Source: Bradyrhizobium sp. RP6
GTDB taxonomy: Bacteria; Pseudomonadota; Alphaproteobacteria; Rhizobiales; Xanthobacteraceae
Length of the DNA: 64,000 nt
Assembly: GCF_003837805.1 (NCBI RefSeq)
Contig: NZ_RQIT01000019.1
Span: forward strand, 80,643-144,642
Direction of reading: 5' to 3'
Position 1 is the stretch's first letter; the number at the start of each line of letters is the position of its first letter. Positions 55,866 to 64,000 of this stretch are shown here, one piece after another. Made by a program: the position numbers and the translations under genes. The notes under the pieces are model-generated. The model ran no database searches. It worked only from the letters and a program-made list of their open reading frames with translations, and had not been told where the DNA came from.

Positions 55866-56648
55866 TCACCGCGTGCGTGTGGTTGTCGTCGCGAAGGTCT
55901 GCTGTCCAAACGGATCGAGCTGTTGCTGCAACTGCTGAGGCGGCGGACGTCGCACCACGCGGTGCCGCTTCTTCGCCTGCGCCTTGCGTTTGGCCGCCTT
56001 GCTGTCGGAGGCGTTGCTGTCGGTCTTGCTGTTGGCCTTGCTGTCGGCTTTGGCCTTCGCCGGCGGCTCCTTCACGGCCGTCGTCGCTGGCTCGTTCAGT
56101 GCGGCCAGCTTGGCCGCGGCGGCGTCGAGCGCCGGGGAGGCGAGGGCGGCACCGGGGTCAGCAGGCGCTGGTTCGCTGGCAGCTGTGGCAGGGTTGGCCT
56201 CGGGCATCGGGGCCGTGGTATCGGCCGGGGTCAGCGTGTCGGTGGAAGCTGGCGCTGCGGCCTCCACGGTTGCTTCGGGTTCGGCTGGCTCGACAGCCGA
56301 GACTTCGGCTGGGGGCGCCACGGCCTCGGGCTGCGGATCGGCTTCGGCCGTCAGCGCGGCCACCTGCTCGGGCTCGCTCGCCGGCAGCCCGATGGTCGGC
56401 ACCTGGTCGCGCAGGGACGGCGCCGGCTCGGCGCTCAACTCCGGCTCGATGCGCAATACCGCGAGCACAGGCCGGGCCGGTTCGGGCACTTGCGCAAACA
56501 CCTGCTCCTGCGGGCCATTCCGCCAGGCGGGGTTGCTGACATACTGCTGATGGGTCGCCCGCAGCAGCGCGGCGGCTCCCAGGCCGAACACCAGGATGGA
56601 GGTTGACAACAGGATCGCGGCAAACAGGAAGCGAAAGCCGGGAAGCAT
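55866..56648 (-). CDS. Membrane-anchored Ala/Pro/Glu-rich protein of unknown function
   Basis: A 260-residue protein with one N-terminal membrane helix (about residues 5-27) and then a long low-complexity region rich in Ala, Pro and Glu, a Lys-rich segment (PPAKAKADSKANSK) and a Gln-rich C-terminus. Composition suggests an extended periplasmic or cell-wall-spanning stalk. Conserved start LPGFRFLFAAILL; the ATG at 56648 begins exactly there, whereas the longer frame to 56795 is unsupported. No enzyme motif seen. Confidence 0.7.
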   Translation of the reverse strand: MLPGFRFLFAAILLSTSILVFGLGAAALLRATHQQYVSNPAWRNGPQEQVFAQVPEPARPVLAVLRIEPELSAEPAPSLRDQVPTIGLPASEPEQVAALTAEADPQPEAVAPPAEVSAVEPAEPEATVEAAAPASTDTLTPADTTAPMPEANPATAASEPAPADPGAALASPALDAAAAKLAALNEPATTAVKEPPAKAKADSKANSKTDSNASDSKAAKRKAQAKKRHRVVRRPPPQQLQQQLDPFGQQTFATTTTRTR

Positions 56649-57012
56649 CGAGCGATTGCGAATTTCCGCCCCAGCGGCGACGTGACCGGGGCCCAAGAGG
56701 CATCTGAACGCGGTGTCGGTACTGATTGCCGCGTTCGCCACGCGGGATCGGAGCTCGAAAAGGTGGCGAATCACGCTGATTCGACCATATCGCAACGCTC
56801 CCGCGTCGTTCCGTTAAAATCACGGCCGAATAACGCGGCGATTGATGGCGCAATACGATTTCAGCCCCGTGATGCAACGGGGCAACGGTCGTCTTGCGGA
56901 TCACAAATCGGCAAATCCGGCGCAAATAGTCCTGATATGTCTTGAATGTGCCGCTATCTTCCGTCATCTGGCCGTTAACGGTCCGATCGGGCTTCGGGAC
57001 TATACAAGAGCG
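56649..57012. other. Divergent intergenic region
   Basis: 364 bp between the minus-strand Ala/Pro-rich gene and the plus-strand L,D-transpeptidase gene. It must contain both promoters, but no clear -35/-10 pair or repeat was identified. Small ORFs here look spurious. Confidence 0.4.
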
Positions 57013-58209
57013 ATGATGATCAAACATTTTCTGACGATATGCGCTGCCGCAACAGTCGCTGCGGCGGGAACCTCGCTCGCTCAGGCTCAGAGCTATCCAG
57101 TCCAGCAGGCGCCGAGCTATGGCGCCCCGGCCGAATATCGGCCCGGTGACCGCACGCCGAATTTCGACGCACTGGACGAAGACGACGAGGCGATGCCGCA
57201 GGCCTCGCTACCGCCGCCCGGCCCAGTCGACGATCCACGCTACGGTCGCCCGCTCGGCGCCCCCCCGGTCTATTCGGCCGCCCCGCAGGGTCCGGTGATG
57301 TCGCCGGATGATCCCCGTTATGGTCGTCCGGCTGGCGCTCCGCCGGTCTATTCGGCGGCGCCCCAAGGGCCCGTGATGTCGCCGGACGATCCCCGCTACG
57401 GCCGGCCCGCGGGTCCGCCGCCGGTGATCTATGCCAATCGTCCGGGACAGCAGGCGCCCGCCAATGACGGCCTGCGTCCGCCTGAGGCCGTCGGTGGTCC
57501 CGCCGCGACCGGGACGGTCCAGTCCGCCCAGCCGCCCGTCGATGCCGATGGCCGGCCGATGACAATCGCGTCGCTGCCGCCCGAGGAGCAGCCCGATGCT
57601 GCGCCGGCGCAGCTACCGCAAAACCTGCGCCGCCAGGAAGTCGCGTTCCAGACCAAGGAGCCGGCCGGCACGCTCGTGGTCGATACGCCCAACACCTACC
57701 TCTATTACGTGCTCGGCAACGGCCGTGCGATCCGCTACGGCGTCCGCGTCGGCCGCGACGGCTTCACCTGGACCGGCGTGCAGAAGATCACCCGCAAGGC
57801 CGAGTGGCCGGATTGGCATCCGCCGACCGAGATGATCGAGCGTCAGCCCTACCTGCCGCGCTTCATGGCCGGCGGCCCCGGCAATCCGTTAGGGGCCCGC
57901 GCGATGTATCTCGGCTCGACGGTCTACCGCATCCACGGCACCAACCAGCCCTCGACGATCGGTAAGTTCGTCTCCTCCGGCTGCATCGGCATGCTGAACG
58001 AGGACGTCTCCGACCTGTTCGATCGCGTCAAGGTCGGCACCCGCGTGGTGGTGCTGCCGGGCGGTCCGCCGCCGGGAACGGCGACCGCCTCCGCCGCACC
58101 GACGCCCAGCGCTGCCGGGCCGGCTCCGATGTCCGCCCAGGCCGGTCCGGTCCCGGGCACGCAGCCGACGGTGGTGCCGCCGCTGCCCGCGCCGGTCACC
58201 GTGCGCTGA
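57013..58209 (+). CDS. L,D-transpeptidase (YkuD domain) with proline-rich repeats
   Basis: A 398-residue exported enzyme that forms 3-3 cross-links in peptidoglycan or attaches proteins to it. A Sec signal spans residues 1-25 (SLAQAQ). Residues 73-144 hold a 26-residue unit, DDPRYGRPxGAPPVYSAAPQ plus GPVMSP, repeated twice and then partly again. The YkuD domain (about 215-345) has His308 in HGTN and catalytic Cys324 in SSGCIGM. A proline-rich C-terminal tail follows. Start ATG at 57013 or 57016. Confidence 0.92.
   Translation: MMIKHFLTICAAATVAAAGTSLAQAQSYPVQQAPSYGAPAEYRPGDRTPNFDALDEDDEAMPQASLPPPGPVDDPRYGRPLGAPPVYSAAPQGPVMSPDDPRYGRPAGAPPVYSAAPQGPVMSPDDPRYGRPAGPPPVIYANRPGQQAPANDGLRPPEAVGGPAATGTVQSAQPPVDADGRPMTIASLPPEEQPDAAPAQLPQNLRRQEVAFQTKEPAGTLVVDTPNTYLYYVLGNGRAIRYGVRVGRDGFTWTGVQKITRKAEWPDWHPPTEMIERQPYLPRFMAGGPGNPLGARAMYLGSTVYRIHGTNQPSTIGKFVSSGCIGMLNEDVSDLFDRVKVGTRVVVLPGGPPPGTATASAAPTPSAAGPAPMSAQAGPVPGTQPTVVPPLPAPVTVR
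57229..57444 (+). repeat. Tandem 78-bp coding repeat in the L,D-transpeptidase gene
   Basis: Two full units (57229-57306, 57307-57384) and one partial unit (57385-57444), each starting GAYGATCC and encoding DDPRYGRP. The DNA copies differ mostly at third codon positions, so the unit is kept at protein level. Copy number could vary between strains. Confidence 0.85.
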
Positions 58210-58233
58210 GCGCTGCGAGAGAAGTTCGAATTG

Positions 58234-58268
58234 CGATGGGCGTGCCTTGGGCACGCCCATCGTCGTTT
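58234..58268 (+). terminator. Rho-independent-like terminator after the L,D-transpeptidase gene
   Basis: A perfect 13-bp stem, CGATGGGCGTGCC with GGCACGCCCATCG, and a 3-base TTG loop, followed by TCGTTT. It is 25 bp after the stop codon. The convergent dehydrogenase gene ends at 58284, so it may serve both strands. Confidence 0.8.
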
Positions 58269-58283
58269 GAGGCCAGTGTCGCT

Positions 58284-59246
58284 TCAGGCAAGCCTGCGCG
58301 GCAGCTCGCCGCCCTTGGTGAAGGCGTCGATCGCCTCGACCATCTGGCCGTAATGGATGCGTAGTCCGTCGGTGGTGGCGTAGCCGAGATGTGGCGTCAG
58401 CACGAGATTGTCGAGTTTGCGGAAGGGATGGTCGACCGGCAGCGGCTCGACCGAGAACACGTCCAAGCCGGCGCCCGCGATCCTCCTCTGCTGCAACGCC
58501 TCGAGCAGCGCCTGCTCGTCCACGATCGGTCCGCGTGCGGTGTTGACGAGAAAGGCGGTCGGCTTCATCCGCGCAAGATCGGCAGCTCCAACCAGTCCGC
58601 GCGAGCGCTCGCTCAGCACGACATGGATGGTGACGATATCGGCCTTGGCGAATAGCTCCTCCTTGTTGGCGTAGCCGACGCCGGCCTCCTTGCACTTCTC
58701 CGGCGTGAGGTTCGGGCTCCAGGCGATCACGTTCATGCCGAACGCCTTCGCAATGCCCGCCATCTTGCTGCCGAGCTTGCCGAGCCCGACGATGCCGAGC
58801 GTCATGCCTTCGATCTCGACGCCGGCAAAGGTTTGCCAGGGCTCGCCCGCATGCATGCGCGCATTCTCGCGGCCGATGCCGCGAGTCAGTTCCAGGATCA
58901 GGCCCATGGTGAGCGGCGCCGTCGGATCGCGGGAATATTGTGTGCCGCCGATGGCCACATTGCGCGCCTTCGCGGCCTCCATGTCGATGGAGGCGTTGCG
59001 CATGCCTGAGGTCAACAGCAACTTCAGCTTCGGTAGGCTCTCGAACAGGCTCTTGGGGAATGCGGTGCGCTCGCGCATCGCGCAGATGACATCGAAATCC
59101 GCCAGCGCGCTTGCCGCGGCCTGCTCCGAAGCGAAGGGGTGGCTGAACACGGTGACCTCGACCCGGTCGGACAGTTTCGGCCAATCGGCGACGTCGAGCG
59201 CGAGGTTGAAATAGTCGTCGAGAATTGCACAGCGCAGCCGGCTCAT
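58284..59246 (-). CDS. D-2-hydroxyacid dehydrogenase family protein
   Basis: A 320-residue NAD-dependent reductase of the 2-hydroxyacid dehydrogenase family. NAD-binding loop GLGKLGSKMAGI near 152, and catalytic Arg (NTARGP), Glu (VEPLP) and His (LTPHLGY) in order. The start is SRLRCAILDDYFNLA. Distinct from the GhrA-like enzyme at 30818, which has a different opening. Substrate unknown. Confidence 0.87.
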   Translation of the reverse strand: MSRLRCAILDDYFNLALDVADWPKLSDRVEVTVFSHPFASEQAAASALADFDVICAMRERTAFPKSLFESLPKLKLLLTSGMRNASIDMEAAKARNVAIGGTQYSRDPTAPLTMGLILELTRGIGRENARMHAGEPWQTFAGVEIEGMTLGIVGLGKLGSKMAGIAKAFGMNVIAWSPNLTPEKCKEAGVGYANKEELFAKADIVTIHVVLSERSRGLVGAADLARMKPTAFLVNTARGPIVDEQALLEALQQRRIAGAGLDVFSVEPLPVDHPFRKLDNLVLTPHLGYATTDGLRIHYGQMVEAIDAFTKGGELPRRLA

Positions 59247-59373
59247 CAGCGTTCATCCATGGCGAGAGGTGACGGTGCAAGCGGGCGCCATCGTCGGGCC
59301 GGGCCATGGTTGCGCGCAATCGGGACAGCGTGCAAGCAGCTTGCGACTTCAAAAATCCGATAGGAGAGGAGGC

Positions 59374-59589
59374 TCAGAGATCGCGGGGCTTCAGGCGGAA
59401 CGGCGCATCCATGCCGTGCTTGGCGCGCCAGGCGGGACCGGGTCCACGCATGTAGTGCAGTTCGGGCCGGTAGGGATTGAAGGCGGTGGCGAAGAAGCGC
59501 TTCCAGAAGCCCTTGATCTCCGAGACGAACCCGGAGACGTGGCCGGCTTCTGCCGGAACAGGAAGAGTGTTGGTCTCGATCAGAGCCAT
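59374..59589 (-). CDS. Small conserved hypothetical protein
   Basis: A 71-residue protein starting MALIETNTLPVPAEAGHVSG and containing FWKRFFATAFNPYRPELHYM. I recall similar short proteins from Bradyrhizobium, but know no function. An in-frame ATG at 59616 is an alternative, but the shorter start is more typical. It lies between the dehydrogenase gene (same strand) and the divergent ettA gene. Confidence 0.55.
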   Translation of the reverse strand: MALIETNTLPVPAEAGHVSGFVSEIKGFWKRFFATAFNPYRPELHYMRGPGPAWRAKHGMDAPFRLKPRDL

Positions 59590-59709
59590 GGTCGGCCTCG
59601 CTGTGCTCCCGTTCATTCTGGCGGGCGGCGCTGTTTCCGCGCGAAACCGAGCTTTGGCCTGATTTATTAAAAGAAAGTTTCAATTGTCCGGATTGGCGTC
59701 CGGATGGTG

Positions 59710-59742
59710 TCCGTCCGTATTCATCCATGGTGAACGGACGGA
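59710..59742 (+). promoter_or_regulatory. Inverted repeat in the ettA leader
   Basis: TCCGTCCGT and ACGGACGGA form a perfect 9-bp inverted repeat with a 15-base spacer, ending 77 bp before the ettA start. It could be an operator or a leader hairpin; no function can be assigned. Confidence 0.35.
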
Positions 59743-59819
59743 AAACATTGCCCTTTGAGGGCGGGATCGTTACATCGGCGGCAAGCAAATTTCCTCAAAT
59801 CGAAGGTGTCACGGGACCG

Positions 59820-61469
<1,650 letters not shown>

Positions 61470-61479
61470 TGGGGACCTG

Positions 61480-62703
61480 ATGCGGCGGGCGCTCATCGCT
61501 GCGGTGATCGTGGTCACCTGCGGCTGGTCGTCCGCCCGGGCAGCAGACGCGGCCTTCACGCAATTCATCGCCTCGCTCTGGCCGGAAGCGCAGGCCGCGG
61601 GCGTCTCGCGCGCGACGTTCGAGCGAGAGACGCGCGGGCTCGAGCCTGATTACAAATTGCCTGATTTGATCCTGCCCGGACGGCCCGCGACCGGCGCGCC
61701 GTCGCAGGCCGAGTTCGTGCAGGTGCCGGCCGACTACGTCAAGGAAGCGTCGATCGCCCGGCTCGCCGGCGAGGGGCAGCGGCTGCTGCAAAAATATCGC
61801 ACCGCACTGACCGAGATCGAGAGAAGCTCCGGCGTGCCCGCCACCGTCATGCTCGCGATCTGGGGCCGAGAGACCGATTACGGCCGCTACACGCTGCCTT
61901 ACGATCTCGTGCGCGTGCTGGCGACGCAGGCCTATGTCGGACGCCGCAAGGACCAGTATCGCAACGAGTTCATTCTCTCGCTCAAGATTCTCGGCGAGGG
62001 CATGGTGACGCGCAAGGACATGCGCTCGTCCTGGGCCGGGGCCACCGGGCTGACGCAGTTCCTGCCGTCGGAATATTACAAGCATGGCGTCGACTTCGAC
62101 GGCGATGGCCGCATCGATATCTGGCACTCCGTGCCGGATGCGCTGGCCTCCGCCGCGCAGCAGCTCGTCAACAAGGGTTGGCAAAGCGGGGTGCGCTGGT
62201 CCTATGAGGTGCAGGCCCCGGCGAAGGTTGATTGCACCACGGGCGTACCGGAGGTGACGAAGCCGATCGGTCAATGGCTGCGCGAAGGCTTTGTGCCGGT
62301 GCGTAGCGCGAGGCTCAGCGCCGCCGAGCAGGCGCAGCAGGCCTCGCTGCTCCAGCCCGAAGGCATCTACGGTCCGTCGTTCCTGACCACGAAGAATTAC
62401 TTCGTGATCAAGGAGTACAATTTCTCCGACCTCTACGTGCTGTTCGTCGGTCATCTCAGCGACCGGATGACGAGTCCGCTGCCATTCGCAACCCCGTGGT
62501 CGGCTTCGAAGCAGCTGCGCACGAAAGACGTCGAGACCATGCAGCGCGAGCTGACGCGCATCGGGCTCTACAAGGACAAGATCGACGGCAAGGCCGGCAT
62601 GCAGACGCGCGCCGCGCTCGGCGCCTATCAGAAGTCGGTCGGCCTCAAGGTCGATTGCTGGCCGAGCGAAGCGGTGCTGCGCTCGATCCAGGCGAGGCGA
62701 TAG
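61480..62703 (+). CDS. Lytic murein transglycosylase (MltB-like, SLT_2 fold)
   Basis: Cleaves the glycan strands of peptidoglycan. 407 residues with a Sec signal (1-21, ending ARAADA). The catalytic domain (about 25-320) has Glu131 in WGRETDYGRY and the GATGLTQFLPSEYY substrate loop. A C-terminal peptidoglycan-binding domain (about 345-405) has MQRELTRIGLYKDKIDGKAG. It starts 10 bp after ettA, so both may be cotranscribed. Confidence 0.93.
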   Translation: MRRALIAAVIVVTCGWSSARAADAAFTQFIASLWPEAQAAGVSRATFERETRGLEPDYKLPDLILPGRPATGAPSQAEFVQVPADYVKEASIARLAGEGQRLLQKYRTALTEIERSSGVPATVMLAIWGRETDYGRYTLPYDLVRVLATQAYVGRRKDQYRNEFILSLKILGEGMVTRKDMRSSWAGATGLTQFLPSEYYKHGVDFDGDGRIDIWHSVPDALASAAQQLVNKGWQSGVRWSYEVQAPAKVDCTTGVPEVTKPIGQWLREGFVPVRSARLSAAEQAQQASLLQPEGIYGPSFLTTKNYFVIKEYNFSDLYVLFVGHLSDRMTSPLPFATPWSASKQLRTKDVETMQRELTRIGLYKDKIDGKAGMQTRAALGAYQKSVGLKVDCWPSEAVLRSIQARR

Positions 62704-62711
62704 CGCAGGGC

Positions 62712-62747
62712 CAAAAGAAAAAGCCCGGCCGATGGTCTCGGCCGGGC
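62712..62747 (-). terminator. Rho-independent terminator for the minus-strand secreted protein gene
   Basis: GCCCGGCCGA and TCGGCCGGGC pair around TGGTC. Read on the minus strand the hairpin is followed by TTTTTCTTTTG, a proper T-run. It is 37 bp after the end of the gene at 62784 and also lies just past the convergent transglycosylase gene. Confidence 0.85.
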
Positions 62748-62783
62748 CTCGATCGCGGCGCTTGGGAGCGCCGTGCGATCAGA

Positions 62784-63068
62784 TCAGTAGCAGACGCGAA
62801 CCGGGCGGACGACCCAGCCATAGCCGTCCCAATAACGCTGGCGCTGCCAGTAGCAGGGCGGGGGCGGCGGGCCGGGCTCGGCGACGTATACGGGACCGCC
62901 ATAGGCGGGGCGGCTCGACGCGATAGCGCCGCCAACGATCGCGCCGCCGATCAGGCCGGCCGCGATGCCGGCGCCGATGCCGTCATGGGCCTTCGCGGAC
63001 GGAGTGGCGGTCACCAGCGAACCGGCGACCGTCGCAACCGTCAGGACGGCAACTAAAGTCTTCTTCAT
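62784..63068 (-). CDS. Small secreted glycine-zipper protein
   Basis: A 94-residue exported protein: Sec signal (1-27, ATPSAKAH), a Gly/Ala/Ile zipper GAGIAAGLIGGAIVGGAIAS, a proline-rich stretch, and a C-terminal CYWQRQRYWDGYGWVVRPVRVCY motif with two cysteines that may form a disulfide. A paralogue lies at 63279. Function unknown; the composition suggests outer-membrane or periplasmic association. The TTG two codons earlier is an alternative start. Confidence 0.8.
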   Translation of the reverse strand: MKKTLVAVLTVATVAGSLVTATPSAKAHDGIGAGIAAGLIGGAIVGGAIASSRPAYGGPVYVAEPGPPPPPCYWQRQRYWDGYGWVVRPVRVCY

Positions 63069-63213
63069 GCTCAAGGCTCTCCTGGGAGATGGGCTCCCCT
63101 TGTTAGGGGCGCTCGGGTTTCAAAGGTTCACGCACACGCGGATGGATTTGGCCGTGCAGCTAGGAAGCGCGCAATTGGTCAACCCACGGTAAACGCAAAC
63201 GGAGCTGTGACGA

Positions 63214-63231
63214 GAAAAAGCGGTCTTTTTC
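63214..63231 (-). terminator. Small hairpin with T-run downstream of the paralogue
   Basis: GAAAAAG and CTTTTTC pair around CGGT, 48 bp downstream of the gene at 63279. Read on the minus strand the second arm gives a CTTTTTC run, so a weak terminator is possible. Confidence 0.5.
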
Positions 63232-63278
63232 GGGCCCCGAGATGAACGGCACATCCGTAGCGAACCGGTTCTGGCGCC

Positions 63279-63599
63279 TTAGCCGCAGACTCTGACGCGG
63301 CGGACGCGCCAGGCATAGCCGTCCCAGAAGCGCTGCTTCTGCCAGACGCAGTTGCCGTAATAGTCGTCGGCGACATAGCCCGGACCGGGAGCGTAGTAGC
63401 GAGGCGGGTAGTAGCCCGGTTCGTAATAGCCGGGGCCAGGTCCGTAATAATACGGAGAGGCCAGCGCACCGCCGACGATGGCGCCGCCGATGATCCCGGC
63501 CGCCACGCCTGCTGCGACGCCCCGCTGGGCTTGGGCAGATGTTCCGGCCGTCAGGGTTAGAGTGATGATGGCAGCGACTGCCAGGAACGACTTCTTCAT
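63279..63599 (-). CDS. Small secreted glycine-zipper protein, paralogue
   Basis: A 106-residue paralogue of the protein at 62784. Sec signal (1-25, GTSAQAQ), zipper GVAAGVAAGIIGGAIVGGALAS, then a Tyr/Pro/Gly-rich middle (YYYGPGPGYYEPGYYPP) and a C-terminal CVWQKQRFWDGYAWRVRRVRVCG. Both paralogues keep the two cysteines and the WDGY motif in the same place. The ATG at 63599 starts the signal peptide; a longer frame to 63701 is unsupported. Confidence 0.8.
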   Translation of the reverse strand: MKKSFLAVAAIITLTLTAGTSAQAQRGVAAGVAAGIIGGAIVGGALASPYYYGPGPGYYEPGYYPPRYYAPGPGYVADDYYGNCVWQKQRFWDGYAWRVRRVRVCG

Positions 63600-63724
63600 G
63601 CGCTTGACCTTATCACACGCGGGAACTCTTTGGGGCAAGGTTCCATATTTCGTTTGAATGATCAATGAACGGCACCTTTGCCGGAGACGACCAACCGGCA
63701 TGGACCCTGTTTCATCAGGAGACG

Positions 63725-64000
63725 ATGATGGGCAACGCGACGGTCAATGCATTGATTGCCGCTGGGGTTGTCCTCGCGATCGGCTACGGCTGGATCGCTC
63801 ACCTCCGGAATAGGGGTCAGCGGCGCTCGCGCGCCACGGCCGGCGGCGATGGTCATGGCGGGAACACCTATATGGGGACAAGCGACGGCTTCTTGTTGGG
63901 AAGCTGGTTTTCCAGCGACCGTTCGGGGAGCTCGACCGACGGCGGCAGCTGTTCCAGCAGCGATGGCGGCAGCAGTGGCGGGGATTGCGGAGGTGGCGGC
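63725..64000 (+). CDS. Membrane-anchored Ser/Gly-rich protein, 3' end outside window
   Basis: 92 residues visible. An N-terminal membrane helix (NALIAAGVVLAIGYGWIA, residues 7-24), a basic linker (RNRGQRRSRA), and then a Ser/Gly/Cys-rich tail with GGSCSSSDGGSSGGDCGGGG. AGGAG is well spaced from ATG at 63725 or 63728. No family is recognised; the C-terminus is cut by the window edge. Confidence 0.55.
   Translation, partial: MMGNATVNALIAAGVVLAIGYGWIAHLRNRGQRRSRATAGGDGHGGNTYMGTSDGFLLGSWFSSDRSGSSTDGGSCSSSDGGSSGGDCGGGG

Overview
The window is a high-GC alphaproteobacterial chromosome segment that most resembles Bradyrhizobium. The main reasons are a D-tartrate dehydratase gene whose residue numbering fits the characterised B. 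japonicum enzyme exactly, a rhizobial-type pqqABCDE operon, an intracellular PHB depolymerase, an SAM-cyclase-ATPase-TPR giant protein, and several families of short palindromic intergenic repeats scattered between genes. No rRNA, tRNA or CRISPR array was seen.

Layout. 0-4.2 kb: minus-strand PQQ cofactor operon pqqABCDE, ending in a proline iminopeptidase gene that overlaps pqqE and runs off the left edge. 4.4-12 kb: metabolic genes (amidase, glutathione peroxidase, tartrate dehydratase, malonyl-CoA decarboxylase) and a divergent AraC regulator/MFS transporter pair. 12-19.3 kb: a KefB-like antiporter with universal-stress-like tail and a two-gene RND efflux pump. 19.5-25 kb: NAD-dependent epimerase-like protein, a secreted protein of unknown function, and a cupin/flavin monooxygenase pair divergent from an AraC regulator. 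25-33.8 kb: an XRE-cupin regulator divergent from a complete oligopeptide-type ABC importer (binding protein, two permeases, double ATPase) whose operon also carries an FAD amine/amino-acid oxidase and a GhrA-like 2-hydroxyacid dehydrogenase. This looks like one uptake-and-catabolism unit for an amine or amino-acid-derived substrate.

33.8-35.1 kb is an AT-richer, gene-poor stretch before the large cyclase-ATPase gene. 38.5-47.2 kb: PHB depolymerase/GST pair, a second enolase-superfamily enzyme with a Rob-like regulator, an SMP-30 lactonase-like protein, a GNAT acetyltransferase and a GMC oxidoreductase. 47.4-51.0 kb is the most accessory-looking part: four small genes of the kind found as orphan immunity-like genes (one broken by an amber codon, one a DUF5958-DUF1493 fusion) beside an IS1182-family element whose transposase is frameshifted. 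51-64 kb returns to ordinary chromosome: MoxR ATPase and VWA/CoxE-like protein, two sulfurtransferases, an L,D-transpeptidase with tandem repeats, a 2-hydroxyacid dehydrogenase, EttA, a lytic transglycosylase, and two small secreted glycine-zipper paralogues.

I do not see a clearly new defence or mobile system. The most follow-up-worthy items are the immunity-like island with its amber codon, the importer/oxidase/dehydrogenase operon, and the peptidase translationally coupled to pqqE. Family names come from recognition of the protein sequences, not from searches.
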